IMG/VR virus record: IMGVR_UViG_3300030106_004411
Location: 1 to 42,130 of that record
Source: a virus
Strand: one strand, 5' to 3'
DNA: 42,130 bases
This document shows positions 15,497 through 24,467 of this stretch, one piece after another (position 1 is the first letter of the stretch; each line of letters starts with the position of its first letter). The position numbers and the translations under genes are program-made. The notes beneath the pieces are model-generated. The model was not told where the DNA came from. It did no database searches and saw nothing but the letters and a program-made list of their open reading frames with translations.

Positions 15497-15718
15497 ATGA
15501 ACGGACAGGAACTGATTGACTGGCGAGAGCGTATCACAGAGGATTTATCTTCTGTAAAAACAGATGTCAAATGGATTAAGGACAATTTGGGAAGATTGGA
15601 TGTGGGACAAGCTTCACTTGAGAAGCAGGTATCGTGGCTTAAAGGGGTGGGTTCGATTGTTGGTATTGTTCTTGGCTCTGCTCTTGCTTTGGTTACTAGG
15701 ATAGTAATGGGAGGTTAA
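15497..15718 (+). CDS. coiled-coil protein with C-terminal membrane anchor
   Basis: 73 aa. The N-terminus is soluble and coiled (NGQELIDWRERITEDLSSVK; DNLGRLDVGQASLEKQV). The last 24 residues (GVGSIVGIVLGSALALVTRI) are one membrane span. The layout (coil first, anchor last) is the reverse of the earlier genes and matches phage haemolysin XhlA-like proteins, which assist lysis. AAGGCA precedes the start. Confidence 0.65.
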   Translation: MNGQELIDWRERITEDLSSVKTDVKWIKDNLGRLDVGQASLEKQVSWLKGVGSIVGIVLGSALALVTRIVMGG

Positions 15719-15719
15719 T

Positions 15720-15935
15720 GTGGAAGATTGGGGACAAAAATTTGGAAACATTTTTATTGGTATGTTAGGAATGTTTTTCGTTATGGCAATGATAATGTTA
15801 TTTACAGGATGTGAGATTACTTTAAAAACAGAAGAAGCAGATATACAAACAGACTCTACTGAAGTACAAGAAGATTCTGTTGTTACGGCAGATTATTTTA
15901 ATGCAGAAGATTGGATTATGTTTAGTCCTTATTAA
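15720..15935 (+). CDS. putative lipoprotein, possible o-spanin
   Basis: 71 aa from GTG. Residues about 9-30 form a hydrophobic signal segment ending in LFTGC, a lipobox-like site, so Cys at 31 could be lipidated after cleavage. The mature part is 40 residues, very acidic (TEEADIQTDSTEVQEDS). Small outer-membrane lipoproteins beside holin and endolysin genes are usually o-spanins, but those are often proline-rich and this one is not. A periplasmic lipoprotein is well supported; the spanin role is inferred. Confidence 0.6.
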   Translation: MEDWGQKFGNIFIGMLGMFFVMAMIMLFTGCEITLKTEEADIQTDSTEVQEDSVVTADYFNAEDWIMFSPY

Positions 15936-15976
15936 GTTGTGAAATTTAGTTTTAAACAAAACAGGAGATGTATCTA

Positions 15977-16129
15977 ATGGATATTCTATTAAATAACTGG
16001 GAGTATGTTGCTATCGGCATTCTCGTAATTGATAAGATTGTAGCTTTGTCACCATCTAAGATGGATGACTTATTGTGGGCTTCAATAAAAAAAGTTTTAA
16101 TGGGCGTAAAAGCAATAAAGAAAAGATAA
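15977..16129 (+). CDS. 50-aa membrane mini-protein
   Basis: ATG at 15977 with AGGAG 8 nt upstream. The start MDILLNNWEYVAIGILVIDK contains one short membrane span (about 10-24); the tail IKKVLMGVKAIKKR is amphipathic and basic. The stop overlaps the endolysin ATG (TAATG), so the two are coupled, an arrangement typical of holin-endolysin pairs. Confidence 0.65.
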   Translation: MDILLNNWEYVAIGILVIDKIVALSPSKMDDLLWASIKKVLMGVKAIKKR

Positions 16130-16608
16130 TGTCATTTTATCAAGAAATAAAAAAAGTAATTGAGCGAGAAGGTGGTAGTAGATATACTAACGATCCGGTT
16201 GATCCGGGTGGTGAAACTAAATATGGAGTTTCTAAAAAAGCATATCCAGACCTTGATATTAAAAATCTTACCATGGGTGGTGCTGTTGCTATTTATAAGG
16301 ACGATTATTGGATACCTGCTAAAGTGGAAAGCCTTCCTGAGAAGCTACAGGGTCAATACTTTGATATTGTAGTCAATCAAGGACAAACTAAAGCGGTAAG
16401 AATACTTCAACGTGCTTGCAATGGTAAGAATAAAGACAAGATTAAAATAGATGGTAAAATTGGCAAGAATACAATTAAGGCTACTATTAATTTAGAGCCT
16501 GATAGGCTAAGAGCATATAGGCTAATGGAATATGCTAGATTAGTATTGTCACGACCAGAGCTAGAAAAATATTATTATGGATGGGTGAGAAGAGCATTGC
16601 ATGCCTAA
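16129..16608 (+). CDS. endolysin, GH108 N-acetylmuramidase
   Basis: 159 aa. The N-terminal catalytic domain has the GH108 signature IEREGGSRYTNDP (Glu at 14 in the EGG motif is the expected catalytic acid) and DPGGETKYGVSKKAYP. The C-terminal part (about 85-159) is a peptidoglycan-binding-3 type domain (KIDGKIGKNTIKA, DRLRAYRLMEYARL). It cleaves the glycan backbone of the cell wall. No signal peptide, so it needs a holin. The ATG at 16129 is chosen over the longer frame from 16075 because the latter reads through the preceding membrane gene. Confidence 0.9.
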   Translation: MSFYQEIKKVIEREGGSRYTNDPVDPGGETKYGVSKKAYPDLDIKNLTMGGAVAIYKDDYWIPAKVESLPEKLQGQYFDIVVNQGQTKAVRILQRACNGKNKDKIKIDGKIGKNTIKATINLEPDRLRAYRLMEYARLVLSRPELEKYYYGWVRRALHA

Positions 16609-19447
16609 AGCATTTTATAAAATAAATGATTTTTCTGGTGGTCTTAACTCAGCTTTTGACCCACGTGATATTGGTGAGAATGAGCTATCTGATGCAGATA
16701 ATATCATTCTTGACGAAAGACGATCTGTTAGGCCTATGGGTGGAGATACAGCACATTCTGAGGTTCCTAGTGGTACGGCAGGGCATATTTGTCCGGGGTA
16801 TGGTGCTCATATATTTGAGTCGGATCATGAAAAAGGCCCTCTTGCTTTAGACACAGGTGAAAATTGGCTTTCTATAGTAGATGCTAAGACTGGGGAAATA
16901 GACTTATACGATCAAGGTAGTGATTCTTTTCAAAGTAATGTTATGGATATGGGAACAGCTTCTACTTCTGCTTTTAGTGCAAATGAACTTGCATTTGCTG
17001 GTAACGCTAGTGGGTATGATACTATTACAGCTGATGCAGGAGCTGGAACAGACGCTTCTTTTATTAAGGCCGGTTTTAGAAAAGCAGATATTATAGGCAT
17101 TGCTGGTTGTACAGACGTTTTGGCAAATAACTTTAATGGTCTGCGTGTGCGTAGCGTAACTGATACAGTTTTAACACTTGATCATAGTGGGGTACTTACT
17201 GACGAGGCGAATGAAGCTGGTAGTGTAACTATTACTAGACTAACTCAAGGTGTTTTTTATTTTGCAGATGAAGCTTTGCGAGTGTCAGATGCTGCCTTTG
17301 GATCAGGTATTCAAAACAAATGGTATGGATATATAAAAAGGCGACCATTTCAAGATATTTCTGGATCAATGGAGCATTTAAACAATACAGCTAATTTTAG
17401 TTCTAATTGGACAGCTGGTAATGGTTGGGCAGTTGATGCTACAGATGCAACATACTCTCATCATGCAAGTGCTGGTACGTTATCACAAGCAACAGGTGCT
17501 ATGGCAATTGGAAATACTATTCCTAATGCTATATATAAATTTACTTATACAATGTCAGGTTTAAATCTTGGTGGTGATGGAACATTGCAAGCTTCTATTA
17601 CTACAGCTCATGCAGCTACAGCTACTAACCTTACTATGTCTAATGCAACTACAACTTTATATTATAAAACTGCTAGTTCTGCTGGAGCATTTACTATTGG
17701 AATCGCAGGTTCTTCTTCAAGTGCTGCTTTTAACTTAGATGATGTTTCTTTAACATTTTATGGGTTTGATGATTGGCATAGTGATAATAACACGTTAGCT
17801 CCACCTGCAGATTGTAGTACCCATGCTTCAAATTATCCTGAAGCAGGTGCTGGATTTAAATTTAAAATCGAAAGCCCAACATCTCCTACTGGAACATGGG
17901 ACGCACAAACTTATCAATTAGCAGCTAGTTTTATTTATGATGGGCATCAAGAGTCTTTTCTTTACATACCCACATCTAACAATACGTTTAGTGCTGCTTC
18001 TCTAGATTCCTTAGATATTGACGTTAGAGCAGCCTTAACAGATGCAAATTCTGCTGGATCGTTTAATCCTAGAATTACAGGAGCTAGGATTTATAGTAGG
18101 GTTGATACAACAGGTGATCCATGGGCATTGTTATTAGATATTAGTTTAAGAGATGGTGTAAGGGCTGGGCTAAGTGGTGAGTATTCGCCATGGGTTTTAG
18201 ACTCAGGCATTAACATGAAAGTTGATACTGTTATCGTTTCTTCTCCATCGTTAGAAACATATGAAATTTTAAATGGATTCCCATCTAATAAAGATGCTAA
18301 TGAAAAGTTAAGTATATCTGGTACTGGGGAAGGGTACAAAACTGCCGTTGTTGCTAATAGACGTGCTTTTGTTGCAAATATTAAAACTGTTAATGAAGAT
18401 AGTGAGACAGTTCAAATGCGTGATCGTATTATGTATACACCTATTGGAAAGTTTGATACTTTTCCAAGGAGCTTTTTTATTGATGTTGTAAAGGGAGACG
18501 CTGAAGAGTTTACTAGTTTGGTAGAATATTCTGACCGTTTATTGGCGTTTAAAAATAGGAAATTATATATTATTAATATTTCTTCTCCATCTCCTTCTAA
18601 CTGGTTTGTTGAAGAAATAAAAGATTTTGTAGGTGTAGAACATCCATATGCAGTTACTAAAACAGATTTTGGAATATGCTGGGTAAATAAGTTTGGGGTA
18701 TTTATTTATGATGGACAAAATGTTACTAATTTATTACTAAATAAAGTAAAAGAATCTACATGGCAGTCTTATTTTAAAAGAGATACATTAATTGGGTACA
18801 ACCCAAGAAGATTTTATTTAATTGTTTTAAAGAATGCATTTGCTGATTCTGGTGATGTGTATGTATATGACTTTAGAACTCAGTCTTGGGTAAAGGGGCA
18901 GTCAGCGTTTAGTGATAATTACAATAGAGCAAATATGTTAGTAGATTGGAATAGCAACCCAACGTCTGTCTACCAAACACTATTAACTGGGGATTTGTAT
19001 TGGACTTCAGAAACTTCATGGGAAGGTCAGTCTAGTAATACTTGGAGTTCTACTTCTGATGCATACGATATAAAAGAATGGACTGATGACATTCGTAGTG
19101 TTGGAGCAAATAAATTTATTGTAACAACAAGAGATATTGATTTTGGGGAGCCGGGAAGAAAAAAGAAAGTTTATGGGATAACCGTAACGTATAAAAGCGA
19201 TATTCTTCAAACACAGCCTATTTATTATGCTGTTGATGGTAGCTCAAGCTTTTCTAGTCAGCTAACAGGTAACTTTGCTGGAAGTTCTGATTGGGCTCAA
19301 TTACGAGCTACAGCTGATACCCCTATTGATTGTCAAAGCATTCGATTTAAAATTACCAACCCATCAAACTCCACAGGAGAATCAAGTGGGCTTCAAATTA
19401 ACGATATATCTGTAGATTACAGAATTTTATATTCAAGGGTAAGTTAA
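16601..19447 (+). CDS. large tail/stabilisation-type structural protein
   Basis: 948 aa. The start FYKINDFSGGLNSAFDPRDI and NELSDADNIILDERRSVRPM is the classic opening of large phage tail/stabilisation proteins found after the head-tail adaptors (FSGGLN...N...D..G.L). The middle (about 220-400) is a jelly-roll-like insert resembling a carbohydrate-binding module (YATFSHHASAGT-type strands; STTLYYKTASSAG). The second half is a beta-propeller-like repeat series (FLIVLKNAF; VYVYDFRTQSWVKGQ). It probably forms the tail nozzle or its base. The exact family is not certain. Confidence 0.7.
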   Translation: MPKAFYKINDFSGGLNSAFDPRDIGENELSDADNIILDERRSVRPMGGDTAHSEVPSGTAGHICPGYGAHIFESDHEKGPLALDTGENWLSIVDAKTGEIDLYDQGSDSFQSNVMDMGTASTSAFSANELAFAGNASGYDTITADAGAGTDASFIKAGFRKADIIGIAGCTDVLANNFNGLRVRSVTDTVLTLDHSGVLTDEANEAGSVTITRLTQGVFYFADEALRVSDAAFGSGIQNKWYGYIKRRPFQDISGSMEHLNNTANFSSNWTAGNGWAVDATDATYSHHASAGTLSQATGAMAIGNTIPNAIYKFTYTMSGLNLGGDGTLQASITTAHAATATNLTMSNATTTLYYKTASSAGAFTIGIAGSSSSAAFNLDDVSLTFYGFDDWHSDNNTLAPPADCSTHASNYPEAGAGFKFKIESPTSPTGTWDAQTYQLAASFIYDGHQESFLYIPTSNNTFSAASLDSLDIDVRAALTDANSAGSFNPRITGARIYSRVDTTGDPWALLLDISLRDGVRAGLSGEYSPWVLDSGINMKVDTVIVSSPSLETYEILNGFPSNKDANEKLSISGTGEGYKTAVVANRRAFVANIKTVNEDSETVQMRDRIMYTPIGKFDTFPRSFFIDVVKGDAEEFTSLVEYSDRLLAFKNRKLYIINISSPSPSNWFVEEIKDFVGVEHPYAVTKTDFGICWVNKFGVFIYDGQNVTNLLLNKVKESTWQSYFKRDTLIGYNPRRFYLIVLKNAFADSGDVYVYDFRTQSWVKGQSAFSDNYNRANMLVDWNSNPTSVYQTLLTGDLYWTSETSWEGQSSNTWSSTSDAYDIKEWTDDIRSVGANKFIVTTRDIDFGEPGRKKKVYGITVTYKSDILQTQPIYYAVDGSSSFSSQLTGNFAGSSDWAQLRATADTPIDCQSIRFKITNPSNSTGESSGLQINDISVDYRILYSRVS

Positions 19448-20856
19448 TGGCGTTTACAGCAGAAGAAAGACGTATTCGTAACTTAACTCAAAGAAGGGTT
19501 GAGTTTTCTCCTCAAGTGCCGTCTAGGGATCAAATGGAAGATGGTGAACGTCAGTATGCAAGAGAACAAGGAAAAAATCTTAGGCAGTATGTACGAATAG
19601 GTTCTCAACTATATTATTCAGAATTTTTACCAGTTAACAAGCCTTTACCAAAAGATGCAAAAGTTACTACACTTTCTGATGTAAATATTACTGGCAATCT
19701 AGATGTAGACGGAACTTCAAATTTAGACAACACAGATATAGATGGTACTTTGGTAGTTGATGGTTCTAATATTTCTTTGGATTCTACTGCAACATTAAAC
19801 ATTGATAATTCTAACACATCCAATGGAATTACTATTGGCACAGCTACATCTGGTGTTCCAGTTTCAATAGGTCATACTACTTCTGAAACAACTGTGAATG
19901 ATAATTTAGTTGTGACTGGTGATGCTGATTTGAATGGTGCACTTGATGTAAGTGGTACATCCAACCTTGATGTAGTTGATATAGATGGAGCTGTTGATAT
20001 GGCAAGTACATTAGCACTTGGAGATGCTATGTCAGTACAAGATGCGGCTATAAATATTACAGTCAATAGTGCTGATACGGCAGGCTCAATATTGAATTTT
20101 TATAAATCAAGAAACGCTACTGATGGTTCGCATACAGATTTAGCAGATAATGATTATATAGGTGCAATTAATTTTTATGGGTCTCAAGGAAGTGCTTATA
20201 GATCGGCAGCTAAAATAGAATCAAGAGTAACAAATACTGTAAGTAGCGATATGCCAACAAGTCTCATATTCTCAACTTGCTCTAGTGGATCAACCTCTGC
20301 AACAGAAAGACTAAGAATTGATCATAGTGGACAATTAAGTATGACTAATTCTGCTCATTGTGCTATAATCCAAAATACTACTCACGCTTCAGAATGGGCT
20401 GGTATACAGTTTGAAAGAAGTGGCACTAGACAATGGACTACATATTTACAGGCAGCTAATTATAAAATTGCTGACATAGGATATAATGGTGGTATGTACA
20501 TGGGGCAAGACGATACTTCTTGGACAGGCAATTCTGATGAAAGAATGAAAAGAGATATTGTAGAATTAACAAATGCGACGGCAAAATTAAATACATTAAG
20601 ATGTGTGAATTATAATTACAATCTTGATGCTGAAAATAGAGACCCTAGAATAGGTCTTATTGCTCAAGATGTATATAAAGTATATCCTGAGGCAACAACT
20701 GGTTCTCCTGATGATGAATATGAATATGTACCATCCGTAAATGGGAGTCCAGCAGAACATAAAAATGCTATGGGATTATCTCTTGAACAATTAGTACCAG
20801 CTATAATCAAAGCAATTCAAGAGCTAAGTGCAGAGGTTGAAAAATTAAAAGAATGA
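19447..20856 (+). CDS. tail fiber with S74 self-cleaving chaperone
   Basis: 469 aa. N-terminal basic helical region (TAEERRIRNLTQRRVEFSPQ), then beta-helix repeats with the DVNITGNLDVDGTSNLD pattern (about 80-190), a distal beta domain, and from S363 the S74 chaperone (SDERMKRDI, GLIAQDVYKVYPEA, closing coiled coil AIIKAIQELSAEVEKL). The nucleophilic Ser of SDER is intact. Differs from the fiber at 12419 in its N-terminus, so it docks elsewhere on the virion. The ATG overlaps the preceding stop by one base. Confidence 0.85.
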   Translation: MAFTAEERRIRNLTQRRVEFSPQVPSRDQMEDGERQYAREQGKNLRQYVRIGSQLYYSEFLPVNKPLPKDAKVTTLSDVNITGNLDVDGTSNLDNTDIDGTLVVDGSNISLDSTATLNIDNSNTSNGITIGTATSGVPVSIGHTTSETTVNDNLVVTGDADLNGALDVSGTSNLDVVDIDGAVDMASTLALGDAMSVQDAAINITVNSADTAGSILNFYKSRNATDGSHTDLADNDYIGAINFYGSQGSAYRSAAKIESRVTNTVSSDMPTSLIFSTCSSGSTSATERLRIDHSGQLSMTNSAHCAIIQNTTHASEWAGIQFERSGTRQWTTYLQAANYKIADIGYNGGMYMGQDDTSWTGNSDERMKRDIVELTNATAKLNTLRCVNYNYNLDAENRDPRIGLIAQDVYKVYPEATTGSPDDEYEYVPSVNGSPAEHKNAMGLSLEQLVPAIIKAIQELSAEVEKLKE

Positions 20857-20880
20857 AAAAAAATTATATAGGAGATTGTC

Positions 20881-22023
20881 ATGGCAGATATGTTTGATGC
20901 AATGAGAAGGTCTTTTGAAGCGTCACAAGCTTTACAATCAATGGAAGGTGTTGGTGCAGCTCGTAAAAAATATACTGAAGAACAGAGGGAGATTGATGAT
21001 GAATTAGCTAGACTGCATGAGCAAGGTATACAAACAGAATCAGAAATTGCTAGAATTGAACGAGGAGCAAAAAAAACATCTAATAGAAGATTTTGGCAGA
21101 GCTTAGTAGCTTCTGAGGGTTTAGATGCTCTTGTTGGAAAAGCTCTCGAATACGCTCTTATTGCTGGAACAGGTGGAACTGCTGCTCCTATGATCAAAGC
21201 AAAAAAAGTATATGATGCATACAAAAAAGCCAAAAAGCTTAGGAGGGGAGCTAAACTTCTTTATTCTGCAACTAAAGGGACTAAAGCTGGGAAAAAAGAA
21301 CTAGCCAGAGATTTTGAAAAAGTGCCTACAGAATTTCAATTTATAGAAGAAGAGGGTGCTGAGTTTCTAACGCAAGAAAGAAAACGTGGAAGAGAAAAAG
21401 CTGCTGGGTATCAAAGAAGTGCTAGAACCATGAAAGATATAAAAGAAAGTGCTTACGAAGGAATTGGTGACGTTGATGCATTGTCTGCTATGGGCATTAC
21501 ACAAATGATGGCTGGTGCTCAAGCTTTAAGCTATGCTGATTTAGCAGCAGCAGCGGGAAAGGAAGTTGTTGGTTTATTTGGAGAGAAATCTGTAGTAGGA
21601 GAACAAGCTCTTGAAAAAGTATTTAGTGACGTGGGAACAGAAGGAGTAGACTTACCTCCCAAAACACTAGAGCAAAGCTTTAGGGATAGGATACAACCTA
21701 GCTTAAGTCCATTTGCAGATAGTGGAAAAGCTTTACCATGGCAAGAGGTAGTTTCTCAGGGAAGTAAGTTAAAGCTTCCGGAGTTAACATATACACCAAA
21801 CCCTTATACTGTTGGTAGAGATACAGCTACGGCAACTCTTTCTTCATTCTTTGGGGGTGACAAATACTCAAATACAAGTTTAACTGGTATAGACAAACTT
21901 AATGAAGTCTTGAAGTTAAATCAAAAGTTTGCTTTAAAAGAACAGCCTCGCAAGAAATGGAATAATATTTTTTCCGGTGGGTTTAATCCAGCTACTCAAG
22001 ATGCTCTCTCAACGATAGGTTAA
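20881..22023 (+). CDS. internal virion/tail protein with coiled-coil start
   Basis: 380 aa. The first 65 residues are a strong coiled coil (KKYTEEQREIDDELARLHEQ). A small hydrophobic patch follows (about 78-105, SEGLDALVGKALEYALIAGT), then a basic segment (KAKKLRRGAKLLYSATKG) and a long disordered end. AGGAGA precedes the ATG. Position ahead of giant proteins suits an internal core or ejection protein. Function inferred; no catalytic motif. Confidence 0.6.
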   Translation: MADMFDAMRRSFEASQALQSMEGVGAARKKYTEEQREIDDELARLHEQGIQTESEIARIERGAKKTSNRRFWQSLVASEGLDALVGKALEYALIAGTGGTAAPMIKAKKVYDAYKKAKKLRRGAKLLYSATKGTKAGKKELARDFEKVPTEFQFIEEEGAEFLTQERKRGREKAAGYQRSARTMKDIKESAYEGIGDVDALSAMGITQMMAGAQALSYADLAAAAGKEVVGLFGEKSVVGEQALEKVFSDVGTEGVDLPPKTLEQSFRDRIQPSLSPFADSGKALPWQEVVSQGSKLKLPELTYTPNPYTVGRDTATATLSSFFGGDKYSNTSLTGIDKLNEVLKLNQKFALKEQPRKKWNNIFSGGFNPATQDALSTIG

Positions 22024-22027
22024 CATT

Positions 22028-24265
22028 ATGCCACACACACCATTTCATAAAGGTTCATTTTTAGACGACAGGAAAGGTCAGTATCCAGTTCCTCCTCCAG
22101 AAGAGCAAGATGAAGAAGTTGTTGTAGAGCCAGAGGAGGGCTTTCCTACAAGTCCATCAGATATAGATGTAGAATCACAAACTCTTGACGACATCTTAAA
22201 AGGAGAGGGGTTTGGTGATTTTGCTGATTATTCAGGAATTTTTGGCGATAATGCTGCTGGGGCCATTGCTCGTAAATGGGGTGTTAGTGCAGATGTAGCT
22301 GAAAAATATATTTTACCTTTTCAAAAAGACAACTTTAATAAGTTATTAGCTCAAATTCCAAAGTGGAAACAAAATCAACTTTTTAATATTGTTCAAGACT
22401 TTCAAAATAAGAGTGCTCGTATTGAGGAGCAAAGAGCACAGGTAACAGGGCAAGCTGATATTGCTAAAAAGCGTACTGATGAAATGAAAACGCAACGTGA
22501 TTTTATGTTTGGAAGAGAGCTTTCGTCAGATCAATATGCTAGTTTATCTGATGCTGATAAAGCCCAATATTTTCACTTTACTGAAGAATTAGGAACGGAT
22601 GTTGTTGTTGGGGGAATGTCTGGAAGGCAATTACAAGAAGAACAAACACGCTTACAAGCTGAGTTTGGAGACGATCCCGGTGTAATAGGTGGTTTACTAG
22701 GGCAAGAGTTTGACGAGACAAAAAGACAAACAGCTGCTATGTATGGAGATGATCCCCCTAAACCAATTCCAGATGTTGACCCTAAAACTGGAAGACGTTA
22801 TACACCAGCAGAAAAAGATTTTCTTACTCAACGACAAGAAGCTAATCAAAAAGAAGTTTTATTAAAAGGGACAGAGGCAATTGGTGGATTAGCTGGCCAA
22901 CAATTTAAAGAGCTTCGTACTCAACTAGAACAGCAATATGGAGAAGCAGAAGGGGAAGACGTTGCAGGTGTAACTGGAAGAAAATTATCTCTTGAAGAGA
23001 TACGCCAAGCAGAACGTAGAAGAAGATTAGAATCGGCAGTAGGAGAAGATCGTAAACAGCTTCAGGCCCAGTTTGGAGACGAAGGAATTGTTAGTAAGGA
23101 GCTTGAAGAAACACAAAGACAACTTAGAAGTTCTTTAAGTGAAAAAGAAAAACAGCTTGCAGCTGAGTTTGGTACTGGAGATCAGGCTGGGTTTCGTGAA
23201 CAGCAACGCATATTAGCTGAAAAAGGAGCAAGAAGAGAATTTGTAACAGGAGTGCAAGGCCTTCAAGGAAGTTTATTACAACAATCTATGCAAAATAGAA
23301 TGACAGGGGCAGAAACACGAGGATTTCAAAAAGCTGGTGGTCAGACGTTTATGCAACAAATGCAAGGGGAGCAAGCGGCACAACAATACGAAGCTTTAAA
23401 AGGTGCATTAACAGCTAAAAGTGAAGAGACAGATTTGCAACGATCTATAGATGAAGAAGCACAAAGGGCTGGATATGCTAATTTAAAGGAAGCCGAAACA
23501 GCTGGTGGGCAAGCTCGAGTTATTGAGCTGGCAAAAGTAGCTGAGGCTAAAAGACGTGGCTATGCAAGTGTTGAAGAAGCTGAAAAGGCTGGAGAAGCCG
23601 ACCTAGGCGATGCTGCTGAAACATTGGCTATCCAAAAAGCCGAGCAGGAAGAAGCTAAAAGGGCTGGTTTTGCATCGTTGCGACAAGAATTAGCAAGTGC
23701 AGCAGAATCTAGAAGAACAGCAGTAAATGCGGCTGGTATTCGTGAAGCTAGGGCTCTTGAATCTGCTCGTGCAGGTAGAGAAACTTTTGCTCAGCGAGCT
23801 ATAACTGAGTCTGAAAAACAAAGAATTGCTGGAAAAGATATTGAAATATCTGAGGCTGTAGCAGAAGAAGCTAAAAGAATGGGTCTGAGAGGAGCCGAGC
23901 TATCTGATATAGAGTTAGCTGAAGCAAGAAGACAAACCGAGCAAAGAATAGACGAAGAAGAACAGGCAAAATATTCTCAAGCTGAATCGCTTTTAAGTGA
24001 TTATTTAAGAGGAACACAACAACAAGCTTTAAGGCTCTATGAGATGGGAGAGCAAGGTGGTACTGGTACTGGTACTGATTTTAAAGACGGTGACTGCCCT
24101 GAAGGTTATATAAAATGCCCAGAAGGTACTGACTTTGTTAACAGTTGTCAGCCTACTCAAGCTCAATGTAATAAACAAGAAGTTCCTCCTACTCCTCCTC
24201 CTGATAATAACATAGATAAAGATACAGACATAGGAGATACAATAGAATATTGGAATTTACCGTAA
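22028..24265 (+). CDS. repetitive helical internal virion protein
   Basis: 745 aa, nearly all charged helix. Imperfect repeats of about 60-70 residues carry LQAEFGDDPG, QLEQQYGEAEG, QLQAQFGDEG and QLAAEFGTGD (about 210-390). A second series reads AQRAGYANLKEAE, AKRRGYASVEEAE and AKRAGFASLRQE (about 480-560). The C-terminus has a Cys-containing GDCPEGYIKCPEGTDF segment and a PTPPPDN linker. Such periodic helices suit an elongated internal core or tape-like protein ejected with DNA. No enzyme domain. Confidence 0.65.
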   Translation: MPHTPFHKGSFLDDRKGQYPVPPPEEQDEEVVVEPEEGFPTSPSDIDVESQTLDDILKGEGFGDFADYSGIFGDNAAGAIARKWGVSADVAEKYILPFQKDNFNKLLAQIPKWKQNQLFNIVQDFQNKSARIEEQRAQVTGQADIAKKRTDEMKTQRDFMFGRELSSDQYASLSDADKAQYFHFTEELGTDVVVGGMSGRQLQEEQTRLQAEFGDDPGVIGGLLGQEFDETKRQTAAMYGDDPPKPIPDVDPKTGRRYTPAEKDFLTQRQEANQKEVLLKGTEAIGGLAGQQFKELRTQLEQQYGEAEGEDVAGVTGRKLSLEEIRQAERRRRLESAVGEDRKQLQAQFGDEGIVSKELEETQRQLRSSLSEKEKQLAAEFGTGDQAGFREQQRILAEKGARREFVTGVQGLQGSLLQQSMQNRMTGAETRGFQKAGGQTFMQQMQGEQAAQQYEALKGALTAKSEETDLQRSIDEEAQRAGYANLKEAETAGGQARVIELAKVAEAKRRGYASVEEAEKAGEADLGDAAETLAIQKAEQEEAKRAGFASLRQELASAAESRRTAVNAAGIREARALESARAGRETFAQRAITESEKQRIAGKDIEISEAVAEEAKRMGLRGAELSDIELAEARRQTEQRIDEEEQAKYSQAESLLSDYLRGTQQQALRLYEMGEQGGTGTGTDFKDGDCPEGYIKCPEGTDFVNSCQPTQAQCNKQEVPPTPPPDNNIDKDTDIGDTIEYWNLP

Positions 24266-24266
24266 C

Positions 24267-24467
24267 ATGAATAAAATAGGTTTTAAAAAATACGTATTAG
24301 ATGCCTATAAAAAGAAGCACAGATCATGTGGTGGATGTCAAAAGCGTTGGGATACAATGAAAAAAACAATTAAGCCTTTACAAGAGGCACCTAAATTTTT
24401 ACAAAAACAAGCCCAAAATGATGGGGATATTAATGATTTATTAAATATGCTTTGGAGAGAAAGATAA
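24267..24467 (+). CDS. small basic Cys-containing protein
   Basis: 66 aa starting MNKIGFKKYVLDAYKKKH. One CxxC (SCGGCQKRW, about 21-24). It begins one base after the previous stop and its own stop overlaps the next ATG by one base, so it is coupled into the internal-protein operon. Function unknown. Confidence 0.65.
   Translation: MNKIGFKKYVLDAYKKKHRSCGGCQKRWDTMKKTIKPLQEAPKFLQKQAQNDGDINDLLNMLWRER

Noticed and set aside
15304-15519. 71-codon frame rich in Cys and Ser
   Set aside because: Shadow of the two-span membrane gene at 15317, which has a coupled GTG, ideal hydrophobicity and no conflict.
16075-16128. Upstream start of the endolysin
   Set aside because: Would overlap the 50-aa membrane gene in another frame; the ATG at 16129 fits the GH108 domain start and TAATG coupling.
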